This document shows positions 9,401-17,970 of a stretch of DNA of 64,000 nt, piece by piece; within the stretch, counting starts at the first letter, position 1, and each line of letters opens with the position of its first letter. Position numbers and translations under genes: made by a program. The stretch comes from Thiothrix caldifontis (lineage in GTDB: Bacteria > Pseudomonadota > Gammaproteobacteria > Thiotrichales > Thiotrichaceae). The notes below the pieces were generated by a model that was not told the DNA's origin, made no database searches, and saw only the letters and a list, made by a program, of their open reading frames with translations. The stretch covers positions 121,341 to 185,340 of the forward strand of contig NZ_FNQP01000002.1 in NCBI RefSeq assembly GCF_900107695.1, read 5' to 3'.

Positions 9401-12400
9401 GAGCCAGCCTTGCAGATAAGCACTTGCACCATTAACTGTCGCGGTAATCGTGGTGGCCTGACCTTGTGTCAACGTGGGTAAAGTAATGCCATCGTCTGCA
9501 TCACCAGTAGCATCCACATTCTGCAAGGCATCTTGTTCCGTTGTTGCTCCAGCCCCTAGGTAAACCACCGAGCTGTCACTGATATAGTGTACTGGGCCAC
9601 CGGAAGCCTGAAGTGTTTGGTAATCACCCGTAGCAGGGCCTGTGCCTGCGTTATCCGGTGCATCACCGAAATCACACCCTACATTCGCACCAACAGCGTA
9701 AGCGACAAAGTCGTCAGATCTGATATTGCTGGAGGTCAGCGTTAACTGTGAAACCAGATTGCTGCCTTGACCGACCAGCACCCCATGCTCACGGTTCGTG
9801 CCCCATAAGGTTTGCTTCATGACTGTGCCTGTAGCCGCAATGTAAGCCAACGCAGCTTCTCCACTGGTCAATGGTTTCATGACGAAATCAGCCGGGCTTG
9901 CCCCGCCATTGAGGGTGAGGGTTAGTCTGGGATCGTAAGCCACAGAAACATTGTGACCTATATCAGTGATATAAAGGACGATTTCTTTGGCTGGAATTGG
10001 CGTTGAAAAATTCAGCGTCAAATTCATATCGCCTGTCTTGTCCCATCGGCGTGAACCTGACAGTGAACGGGTAAGGTTCTGTGCATCATAAAATGAAGCA
10101 GAGACGGCTGTAGCACTCCAACTGTTATTGGTTGTGACTGAAACGGTACTATTGCTGCCGCCTGGCCAAACAAAATTTGCGCCATTGGCAGCACCGTGTG
10201 TCGAAACCCTGCAAGCACTAGAGCCAGAGGCAACGGCACTCCCTACCGTTAATGGGTAGTCTTCCACCTCGCCATCGTTGGCGGCTGTTGTTGCATCCAG
10301 ATCAGATGTTGTTGACCAGCGGAAGCGTGCGAAGGTTTGGCTGGTTGTAGCATAGGTTGGAACACTGACTGCAAACCGAATGACACCTGTTGTGCTATCC
10401 AGATCACTTGCCCCGTTGTCTTGAAGATTCGGTGCAATTTTTTCATTGGTATCAAAGTCACCGTCACCATTCCAGTCAATCCAGCCTTGCAGGTAGCCAC
10501 CAGCACCTGCCACGGTGGCAGTGATGGTGGCACTTTGCCCTTGAACCAACGTGGGAAACGTTACGCCGTCTTCATCATCCGTGCCGTTGCTATCATCACC
10601 ATCCGCATTGACAGAATATTGTGGGGTGACTTCATCATCAGGCACTACCGTACCAAGGTAAATACCGGCAACAAGGGTATGGAATGGCGCACCATAACCA
10701 GCCGGGGCATCGCCATAATCCCTCGGCTGCGGGCTAAAGCCGAAGTTCTGATCCTGCAAGGTGGTATTGGCAGTGATCGTCACGCCTGTTTGTTGCCCAC
10801 TCGTGCTGGCTCCTGAAGGATTGGCTGTCGGCGTTGCACCAGCCGGAATATCACTGTCAGCCAAATCGACTGCGATCTTATAGTTCACATCTACCGGAAT
10901 ATTGTTGAAAGCATATGCCCCATTGGCATCCGTGTAGACCGTTGCAACAATAGCATCACTGCTGTTGGTTAGATTGACCGCAATGTTCGCTGGCAGGGTT
11001 ATATCCGTTCCGGCGTTGTACGCATGATTGCCATTCATGTCGCGGTACAATGTACCCGTGACTGCCCCACTAGGGATGGTACAGGGTGCAAGCACCAAAT
11101 CATCGAGTGCCAAGTCGTTACCTTGCCCGCCACTGATATTGTTGCGAATGCGGAAGGTAATTTGTGTCGCCGCCCCCGAGTTAATCATGCCACCGTATTC
11201 ATTCCAGGTCGGGCGTTCTGTCGGGGCGATATTCCCACTGGCTATAATTGGTACAAAGTCGGCGTCTATACCCGTGCGTTTTGCCTCAAAAATGATGTTG
11301 GGTTTTATATTTGTACCACTGGTGTCAAACGCTGGCGTTATCAGGTTCATTGCCCAAGAACTGAAACCGTAGTTGGTATCCGGGGTGACCGCGAGTGTTT
11401 CCTGATAGAACACGTCTGGGCTAATGGATGCGTTGACGATCATTACGCCGCCATTGCTTTGCATGGAACGGTCACCGATACCATGCCATGCGGGTACTGC
11501 ATTGACACCGGAAGCCCCGCCGCCGACACCGTATTCGCGTACCGCCTTGTTGACGATGGTGTAAAGCCCGTTGTCCGGTTGCCATGCAGCACCATTGAAG
11601 TCATGGTAAGTAAAACCCGCCGGAACCTGTGCAATGCCAGCCCCTAGGCTCGTTCCGGGCGTATTGGACGATACCGTACCGAAATTACCCAGCGTGAACA
11701 GGTTGGTTCCAAGTGTGCCACCCTCTGCCTGACAAGTACGCCCCGTTGCCGCAATATTGTCCGGTGTAACAAAGGCGAAGTTCTGATCGGTAAGCGTTAC
11801 CCCTGCCGTTGCTGTCACGGTTTTGACATAGCTATCTTTGGAAAACCAGACATACCCCGGTGGAATATCCGCATCCGTGGTATCAACCCGGATTTTGTAA
11901 GTACCGGCAAGTAGATTGTTGAAAGTAAAGAGTCCGGCTGCGTCGGTCTGTGCTGTCGCCACCACTTCGCCTGAATCAGGCACATTGTCATTGTTGGCAT
12001 CATTGAACAACAACACACTGATATTGGTTGGCAGGGTTGTTTCTCCGGCATCGAAAACAGCATCGAAATCACCATCCCGATACAGCGTGCCGGAAATGTT
12101 CGCGGTGGCAACGATTGTTAGCGCGTAATCTTCCACCTCACCATCAGCCGCCACCGTGGTGGCATCCATGCTCATCGTACTCGACCAACGAAAACGGGCA
12201 TACGTCTGGTTACTGGTTGCACCAGCCGGAACCGCCACATTGAAGGCAATGGTACCAGCCGTATTGTTGGTATCACCCACCAGGTTGTCCTGAATATTGG
12301 TTGCCACCTGTTCACCGGCATCGGCAAAGTCACCGTCACCATTCCAATCAATCCAGCCTTGCAAGTAGCCGCCAGCACCTGCCACGGTAGCGGTAATGGT

Positions 12401-15322
12401 GGCGGTTTGCCCTTGGGTGAGCGTTGGAATAGTGACACCATCCTCTTCCGCACCATCGGCATCGGCTGCGACAGAGTTTTGATCGGCTGTTTCCGCATCC
12501 GGTTGGGTTGCCCCAAGATAGAAAGTTGTGCTGTTGCTCAGGGTAGCCATTGTCAGACCACTGACAGGCGTTAATGCTGATGGCGTGGAACCACCGGAAG
12601 CCAGTTTGCGCATGTAATGCCCCTGACTTGCCGGGTAGCCTGCCTTAATATCACCATAGTCAAAGCTGGAGAATATGCCAAAGGCCAAGGCTTCCTTGCC
12701 GCCTGCTTTCATATCAACCGCAATGTTGGAAACATCCCGCGAGAATGCCAATAACGTACCGCCACCTGCGTCAGGATCATTGTTCATGAACAACGTTTTA
12801 CCGGCGTTGGTAAACTGGGCGCTGAGTGCACCGAATGCTTCAATCGGTTGCCATGCCGAACCGTCGGTTATCCAGGTCGCGGACTCGTTAGAATGCCCGG
12901 AGTCTTCAGCTTCAGCCGTCACAATGTCTGCCGGAATGCTGACGCCATTCAAACTGGCTGAAAATGAAACGGTATAAGTAGGATCTTGGCTATCCGTAAC
13001 ATTGGTCAAACCAATCGGATTCACACCGCTATACAAATCATCCAATGTATCGCCCCCCCAGTTGCCGGTATTGTAGGGCGCAATGGCAGCGGTAATGGTG
13101 TTGATTTGGGCATTGATTTGCAGGCCGTTTGCCAATGTCCAGCTTTTATTGATGGTATCGCCGGGGTTGAACTGGGTCACAGCACCGCACGACCAATCCA
13201 GCCAGAAAATGTCATTTTTGTATAAACCCGTACCACTGGTAGCATAACCGGAGCCAGACCCGGCAGCCTCCGTCGGGCAATTCACAATGACTGGCGCAGC
13301 AACCGTGAGGGCATAATCTTCTACCTCACCGTCAGAAGCCAATACCGTACTGTTCAGCCCTTGCGTTGTTGACCAGCGAAAACGTGCATACGTTTGGTTT
13401 GTAGTCGCATTAGCAGGCACTGTAACCGGAATATTGATAATACCGGTTGTACCTGCACCATATTGCAGGTTAGTAGCTACCTGCTCGCCACTGTCGGCAA
13501 AATCACCGTCACCGTTCCAGTCAATCCAGCCTTGCAGGTAGCCGCTGTTAGCACTGGCTTGCGTAACATTGACAGCAATCGTGGCATTTTGCCCTTGTAT
13601 CAGGCTTGAAAACGTTACGCCATCCTCATCGTCCGTGCCGTTGAGGTCATCACCCGTCGCATTGACCGAATATTGAGGCACGGCTTCCGTATCAGGGGCT
13701 ACCGCACCAAGGCGAATCCCAGCAACAACGGTATGGGATGGCGCACCGTAGCCAATAGGAGCATCACCATAGTCGGCAGGGGCTGAAACAGTAGCGGTAT
13801 AATCTTCAACCTCGCCCGTTGTAGCAACACTCGTCGGTGTGTTGCACTGCCCTGTTGCACCACATACCCGAAAACGTGCAAAGGTCGTTCCCCCCGCAGC
13901 GTTGGCAGGCACACTGACACTCAGATTGGTCGTACCAACTGCAACCGACAGGTCATTGGCAACCTGCTCACCCGCATCCAGAAAATCGCCATCCTGATTC
14001 CAGTCAAACCAAGCACTCAAACGTCCGCTGGCAGACTGTATATTTACCGGAACAGAAGTTGTCTGACCTGCCGTCAGAGAAGCAGGCATGGTTACACCAT
14101 TTTCGTCATCAGTGCCGTTACTGTCATCCCCCAAAGCATCACTGCTGGCAAGGATGACCGCATCAGCATCGACGCTTGCGCCTAAACGGACACCACTAAT
14201 GGTATGAGTAGGCGTACCATAAGAAGCAGGCGCATCAGAAGCGTCGGCGTTATCGGAAGAAACTGTAAACGCTGGTGCCCAACCACCCCACGGTTTTAAC
14301 GAACTTGCACCTGCTGACTGAATGGTATAACTACTGGCTATACCATTACGAAATTGTGCCGATGCACTCATGCCATCCGGTTCTGTTGTCACCCAAGTAG
14401 GTTCTTCATTGTCGTACCGGCCTCCTGAGTTGTTTGTAACCGCTGATTGAACCTGAGCATAGCCACTCATAGTCAGAAATCCTCCAGCACTGACCGGCTG
14501 CCCTAAAGAGGAAACACCAACAACTAATAGTCCGTCATTCGCATCGTTAGGCGCTTGTCCTGCATCAAACGAACCACTCAAAGTAAAATTACCAGCTAAA
14601 CCCACCCCATTTCCATTAGCTTGTGGAACTGCGGAGCGGACAATGCCTGAATCCCCCTGATCAGCATTGCTGAAGACAAATGCCATCAGCAGGGCGTCAT
14701 CACCTGCATTTTTCGGATTTGGTACATCAGGGAGTGAAATGGATACATTACCTGAGGATGCCCCCCCCAAGAGCGCATTGATTTCATTTTCATAAAGTGC
14801 AATGTGGTAGCTATCTGCATTGAAGAGTGTGGAGTTTGGGATGGCGACGCCAGAAGAATTCAGCAGGCTACCTTCCATCCAACTAAAACGCAGGTCACCG
14901 CTGGGTATTCCACCAACCGTCAAAGCATTTTTCTTATCTATGCTGCCAGCACTACCGATCACACGGGCAGTAATCTGCTGATTGGCAGCAGCCACTCGCG
15001 GGAAATTATCACTCAAACCAATACCGCCATTGGTCAAGTTACAAACATCACCCGCTTGGTCGCAGTGATCACGCTCGAATGCAGCAAAGATGAATAAAAT
15101 CCGATTTTTACCCGCGGGGATATTGAATGAACTGACGGATGGCATACCAGTAACACCCGCACCACTAGCAGTGACACTGGTAGAATTCAATACATTGACC
15201 TGTGCCGCACCCGCAGGTATGACAAGCCCCAACAGAGTAACCAACACCATAAGCCTGACAGCAGACAAGCCTGTTTTTAGCTGAAGAAAGAGACGTTGCA
15301 ACACAAATCCCCCTGAGATCAT
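6404..15322 (-). CDS. Giant exported GEVED/SdrD-B repeat protein (2972 aa)
   Basis: A very large exported protein. Residues ~1-40 are a signal peptide ending near PAGAAQ. After an N-terminal region of ~330 residues come DYGDAP...Y-H-type modules, each closing with the motif GEVEDY, six copies in all (near residues 502, 666, 1062, 1685, 2046 and 2601). Modules repeatedly contain YLQGW(I/L)DWNGDGDFADAGEQVA, an Asp-rich loop likely to bind Ca2+. Four SdrD-B/Cna-B-like folds (SGTLYRD, SGTVFRD, SGKVYND types) lie near 1075, 1420, 2058 and 2615, and a DUF11-type domain near 2870-2972 forms the C-terminus, ending GEVFYEVVVD. There are no transmembrane helices, LPXTG or PEP-CTERM signals. The start is uncertain: AGGGGGA near 15307 would better serve GTG/TTG starts ~15-20 nt inside. 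Last gene of the cluster; probable adhesin, sheath or surface-layer component (inference). Confidence 0.85.
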   Translation of the reverse strand: MISGGFVLQRLFLQLKTGLSAVRLMVLVTLLGLVIPAGAAQVNVLNSTSVTASGAGVTGMPSVSSFNIPAGKNRILFIFAAFERDHCDQAGDVCNLTNGGIGLSDNFPRVAAANQQITARVIGSAGSIDKKNALTVGGIPSGDLRFSWMEGSLLNSSGVAIPNSTLFNADSYHIALYENEINALLGGASSGNVSISLPDVPNPKNAGDDALLMAFVFSNADQGDSGIVRSAVPQANGNGVGLAGNFTLSGSFDAGQAPNDANDGLLVVGVSSLGQPVSAGGFLTMSGYAQVQSAVTNNSGGRYDNEEPTWVTTEPDGMSASAQFRNGIASSYTIQSAGASSLKPWGGWAPAFTVSSDNADASDAPASYGTPTHTISGVRLGASVDADAVILASSDALGDDSNGTDDENGVTMPASLTAGQTTSVPVNIQSASGRLSAWFDWNQDGDFLDAGEQVANDLSVAVGTTNLSVSVPANAAGGTTFARFRVCGATGQCNTPTSVATTGEVEDYTATVSAPADYGDAPIGYGAPSHTVVAGIRLGAVAPDTEAVPQYSVNATGDDLNGTDDEDGVTFSSLIQGQNATIAVNVTQASANSGYLQGWIDWNGDGDFADSGEQVATNLQYGAGTTGIINIPVTVPANATTNQTYARFRWSTTQGLNSTVLASDGEVEDYALTVAAPVIVNCPTEAAGSGSGYATSGTGLYKNDIFWLDWSCGAVTQFNPGDTINKSWTLANGLQINAQINTITAAIAPYNTGNWGGDTLDDLYSGVNPIGLTNVTDSQDPTYTVSFSASLNGVSIPADIVTAEAEDSGHSNESATWITDGSAWQPIEAFGALSAQFTNAGKTLFMNNDPDAGGGTLLAFSRDVSNIAVDMKAGGKEALAFGIFSSFDYGDIKAGYPASQGHYMRKLASGGSTPSALTPVSGLTMATLSNSTTFYLGATQPDAETADQNSVAADADGAEEDGVTIPTLTQGQTATITATVAGAGGYLQGWIDWNGDGDFADAGEQVATNIQDNLVGDTNNTAGTIAFNVAVPAGATSNQTYARFRWSSTMSMDATTVAADGEVEDYALTIVATANISGTLYRDGDFDAVFDAGETTLPTNISVLLFNDANNDNVPDSGEVVATAQTDAAGLFTFNNLLAGTYKIRVDTTDADIPPGYVWFSKDSYVKTVTATAGVTLTDQNFAFVTPDNIAATGRTCQAEGGTLGTNLFTLGNFGTVSSNTPGTSLGAGIAQVPAGFTYHDFNGAAWQPDNGLYTIVNKAVREYGVGGGASGVNAVPAWHGIGDRSMQSNGGVMIVNASISPDVFYQETLAVTPDTNYGFSSWAMNLITPAFDTSGTNIKPNIIFEAKRTGIDADFVPIIASGNIAPTERPTWNEYGGMINSGAATQITFRIRNNISGGQGNDLALDDLVLAPCTIPSGAVTGTLYRDMNGNHAYNAGTDITLPANIAVNLTNSSDAIVATVYTDANGAYAFNNIPVDVNYKIAVDLADSDIPAGATPTANPSGASTSGQQTGVTITANTTLQDQNFGFSPQPRDYGDAPAGYGAPFHTLVAGIYLGTVVPDDEVTPQYSVNADGDDSNGTDDEDGVTFPTLVQGQSATITATVAGAGGYLQGWIDWNGDGDFDTNEKIAPNLQDNGASDLDSTTGVIRFAVSVPTYATTSQTFARFRWSTTSDLDATTAANDGEVEDYPLTVGSAVASGSSACRVSTHGAANGANFVWPGGSNSTVSVTTNNSWSATAVSASFYDAQNLTRSLSGSRRWDKTGDMNLTLNFSTPIPAKEIVLYITDIGHNVSVAYDPRLTLTLNGGASPADFVMKPLTSGEAALAYIAATGTVMKQTLWGTNREHGVLVGQGSNLVSQLTLTSSNIRSDDFVAYAVGANVGCDFGDAPDNAGTGPATGDYQTLQASGGPVHYISDSSVVYLGAGATTEQDALQNVDATGDADDGITLPTLTQGQATTITATVNGASAYLQGWLDWNGDGDFADAGEQVATDLLDNGASDTDAAAGIIAFNVNVPSNTTTAQTYARFRWSSTSGLGATTAASDGEVEDYALTVIAKGTLSGTVFRDDDQSNLQNGAEPGIGLITVSLYRDNGTPADVTDDTLVTTVETAANGTYTFPDLDPGTYRVNVDTTDSDLPVGALIGTSHPRTGVTVTAGNTTTVDFGFDIFTCTPGGGGATDAAISPYISKEVSGTGVASRNETDTLDDTWRSAAGLPTSGKIVPWLGTTARSLAASEPALFSTYGVAVDVTRVNIQPASPCLGSEHTSGASLSTAATMQDVAPRPASLYDTVTQPAFWTDTGGDNQTPNAVRFTFATPVKSFGAWFGDLETRTDGYARPAWLRLLDSSGNRIGGDIPVTPTDLHNGTTTTAVNQNLCGSTTPGTDTACGNQSSRWVGFVDSATSARIKHVVVIVGDDDFGDDAGTELLSFIGMDIVQEDFGDAPASYGDASHWLAMTPKAYLGTTAPDKENQSQNTANGGADGTGDDTAGSDDEDGIANFPVLANGAQDYSLNVTVNNTSGSPARLVGWLDFNRNGVFDTSEAATVNVPTGASNKIVALTWNNLPADTTPGNSYLRLRLTTDSSIATGTASTSVPTGTAQDGEVEDYAITIGDSGFTLSGKVYNDTNVNGINDAAEKGIKDVTIVLQDTAAGSCRSTKTGADGSYHFDNVQPAAADNYVLYEAAKENHQAPTVCPPEVNDPNGYVSTTDNTLTVTVTNADVTDQDFGDAKLPTFTLENTQVILPYTTVAYPHIFQAKTDGSVSFSLAETAKPTGLEWGVSLLLDNNCDAQLDNADTVITGSINVTAGDKLCLLAKVLAPANATSGASHTLDITSSFVFGDGSSGLAVVEQTRTDITKTSSGTSSEPVGGEGKLSLQKSVWNTTRDIDGSVALPGETLRYTIAYENIGNGELDELVVNDTVPAFTQLGGAGQGCGTTPPELTACTPTQNGTALDWSFTGKLKAGSSGEVFYEVVVD

Positions 15323-15345
15323 TATGATTTGTTATTTTTAATTAT

Positions 15346-17970
15346 TTATTCAACCCGAATCCCGAAGGTCAGCGTCGCGCTATACCCCGCATTCAGCGTC
15401 CCCATCGCACCGATAATTGCCCCACGCCCGCCGTTGCTGATGGGTGCAACTAACGCCCCTTGGCTCAACTGTGGCAAACCACCTGCCGTGATGAATGCGG
15501 TATACGCCGGTGTAGCATCCTGAATGCGCACATTGCGGATACTTTCCGCCCCGGTATTGGTCGCGGTCAGACGGTAAATCGCACATTGCCCCGGTTCCAC
15601 CGCAAAGCCACTGAAGCTGAACGCCGTATCGGGTGTGCCATCGCAATTGGTATCCGTTGCCTGTTCCTTGCGAATCGCCACGTCAGAACGGTTAGTGGTC
15701 GTGGTATCAGTGGCGGAAGTGCTATCTGCCCCGCCGTTCCAGCTTGCGGTAAGCGTGCTGACATTCATTGCCCCCATCGGCAAGGTCGCTGCTGCATGTA
15801 CCTTGGCAAAAATCAGCCGGGTCTCGCCCACCGCCAGATTTGCCAATGTGGATAAGCGTACATCACCACCACTTAATACCCCATTAGCGTCAGTATCCTC
15901 ATACAAGACGGTTTGCCAACCGGCACTGCCATCGGTATGGCTAAAGGTAATGTTAGCCTGTGCCTGATTGCCCTGGTTCACCACCCAATGCGAATACACA
16001 ATAATCCCGCCCGGCAATACTTGCCCCTCATTATCAGGGAACAGCACCACATCGGTCACTTCACCCACCATCACCGCATCCAGCTTGATGTCGCTTGCCC
16101 CTGTGACTGGCGACACCACGCGGAAATACAACGCAGCCGACATTACCCCCGCATCCGCCGGAATACTCACATCCGCATACACCAACTTGCCAGTATTCGC
16201 TGCCATGCTGCCCGTATTAGCCAAGGTATTGCCCTGGTCATCGCTGAAGTTCACCACCCACCCCGCAGGCAGGTTAATCGCGGCAAACGTCGGATCCGTA
16301 CTGACCCCCAGATCAAAATTGTCCGCCGCACTGCTGGTATTGTTCACATACAAGGTAAAGCGCGTGGTAGTACCCGGCATCGCACTGTTGGTGGTAACCG
16401 GGGTGGCTTCTGGCCCAGCGCCCGCACCCGTGACACCCGCCATACCCAACGCGGCGTGGTTGGTCAGGTCGACCCCACCCGCGCTCGCCAAGATGGTCAG
16501 TTGGTTAACCACCGGGTTGGCTTTGGCATTATCCTTGAAAGACGTTGCCAACAACGTCACCTCAAGGTTAGCCCCACTCGCCCCCACGGGCAGAAACGCT
16601 TTCACCACCACCTCATACACTGTACCAGTGGCGCGTTCACCGGTATCAGGAATGCCATTCCCGTTAGTATCCAGCAGCGGCGTAAACCCGTCCGCATGGA
16701 ACAACTGGAAGACTGTCCCCGCCGGGAAACTGCTGCCACTCAGTGCGAGGTCGAAACTGTCCGCACCATTGCCGGTATTCCAGATGAAATCGTGGAACAC
16801 CGCCGTGCTGCCAGTCATGCTGCCTGCCACTGGCTCCAGCGTGCCATCCACATTGCTACTGGCACTACCGTTCGCCACTACCCCAACGGTTTGGGTCACA
16901 TCAAAGCGGACGGCGTTACTCAGGTAACGGTCTGAGGTATTCGTACCATCGTGGAATTCGTATTCTGCGGTATTAATCAGGGTTGATACCGGCAAACCGT
17001 TGGCAATGCGGACTTCAAAACGCACTTCCCCGCGTGAATCCGGCACAACGTCTGTCAGGATAGCCGTCACCTGATTACGGGTATCCGTATCGGCATCCTT
17101 TTGTGCTTCAGGAATACCGACACAACTGCTGTCATACGCGCAATAACGGATAGTCTGCAACGAACCTTGCGCATCGGTCGGGTTAGCATCCGTCAATACG
17201 GTCGCACCGCTTTCACTCCAACGCGCACTATTGGCAACGTATTCCATTCCCGCTGGCAACGCATCTATCAATACCACATTGCTGGCTGGCACAAGACTCC
17301 GGTTATGGTAACGCAAGGTAACGGTGTAGGTGCCACTGCCCGCGATACCGGCATGGGCGCTAAGGGCTTTGGTCACATCCATAATGGCCTGATCCGTCAC
17401 GACCACCGTATCCTGATTGCTGGCCTGTGTGGTCGGGGTGAAATGGCTACTGCCCGTCAGACTGAATTCACCGGCATTGCTGTTAGCCACACTGCCCGGC
17501 AGCGTGGCAATCGCCACAAACGCAAAACTCTCACCCGCTTTCAATACCGGGGTATCGCTAATCGGGCTGGCAAGGTCATCGGCTTGCCCGTCCTGATTGG
17601 CATCGGCATAGAAACTAACCGTGCTGAAATCAAAATCATCACCCGTCACTTGCGCGGCGCTTAAGGTGTAAGTGTCCGTGTTGTTACCCGTGTTGGTCAG
17701 CACATGCGGGAACTCCACCGTGCCACCGGCACTGCCAAGCTTGCTTTGCGACTGGGTCAATTCAAGACCCGCAACCGGCTGCACCAGCGTTTCCACCATA
17801 TTGGAAGTCACGCTGTAGACGGTGCCAGTCTCATCCTTGAAGGTGGCACTCGCTTGATTGCGGATCACTGTATCGGCGGCTGTCAACGCCCAGGACAGGG
17901 ACGGCGACAACAATACCAGCCACAGGCTAAGGAGAACGGCATTAAGGCTTGCCGGATGCTGCTGTTTCAT
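15346..17970 (-). CDS. Exported DUF11/Ig-like repeat protein (874 aa), paralogue of the 986-aa protein
   Basis: An exported protein of unknown function. The signal peptide begins MKQQHPASLNAVLL and ends near PSLSWA. An N-terminal module DTVIRNQASATFKD, then TNTGNNTDTYTLSA and an Asp-rich loop DANQDGQADD, match the same order in the 986-aa and 2050-aa neighbours. Several DUF11-type 'tNtG' domains follow (FHDFIWNTGNGADSFDLAL; YVNNTSSAADNFDLGV; HWVVNQGNQAQANITF). A final domain (TDTNCDGTPD...ECAIYR-like...VRIQDATPAYTAF) ends ATLTFGIRVE. I chose ATG 17970, which lies inside the end of the upstream gene (29-nt overlap), because it gives a clean signal peptide and is preceded by AAGGG. The overlap implies translational coupling. 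Cell-surface location is inferred; it has no anchor of its own. Confidence 0.85.
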   Translation of the reverse strand: MKQQHPASLNAVLLSLWLVLLSPSLSWALTAADTVIRNQASATFKDETGTVYSVTSNMVETLVQPVAGLELTQSQSKLGSAGGTVEFPHVLTNTGNNTDTYTLSAAQVTGDDFDFSTVSFYADANQDGQADDLASPISDTPVLKAGESFAFVAIATLPGSVANSNAGEFSLTGSSHFTPTTQASNQDTVVVTDQAIMDVTKALSAHAGIAGSGTYTVTLRYHNRSLVPASNVVLIDALPAGMEYVANSARWSESGATVLTDANPTDAQGSLQTIRYCAYDSSCVGIPEAQKDADTDTRNQVTAILTDVVPDSRGEVRFEVRIANGLPVSTLINTAEYEFHDGTNTSDRYLSNAVRFDVTQTVGVVANGSASSNVDGTLEPVAGSMTGSTAVFHDFIWNTGNGADSFDLALSGSSFPAGTVFQLFHADGFTPLLDTNGNGIPDTGERATGTVYEVVVKAFLPVGASGANLEVTLLATSFKDNAKANPVVNQLTILASAGGVDLTNHAALGMAGVTGAGAGPEATPVTTNSAMPGTTTRFTLYVNNTSSAADNFDLGVSTDPTFAAINLPAGWVVNFSDDQGNTLANTGSMAANTGKLVYADVSIPADAGVMSAALYFRVVSPVTGASDIKLDAVMVGEVTDVVLFPDNEGQVLPGGIIVYSHWVVNQGNQAQANITFSHTDGSAGWQTVLYEDTDANGVLSGGDVRLSTLANLAVGETRLIFAKVHAAATLPMGAMNVSTLTASWNGGADSTSATDTTTTNRSDVAIRKEQATDTNCDGTPDTAFSFSGFAVEPGQCAIYRLTATNTGAESIRNVRIQDATPAYTAFITAGGLPQLSQGALVAPISNGGRGAIIGAMGTLNAGYSATLTFGIRVE

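Noticed and set aside
6404-15322. RTX adhesin with type I secretion
   Set aside because: No GGxGxDxUx nonapeptide arrays and no ABC/MFP/TolC-type exporter genes nearby; Asp-rich loops are of the EF/thrombospondin-like kind.
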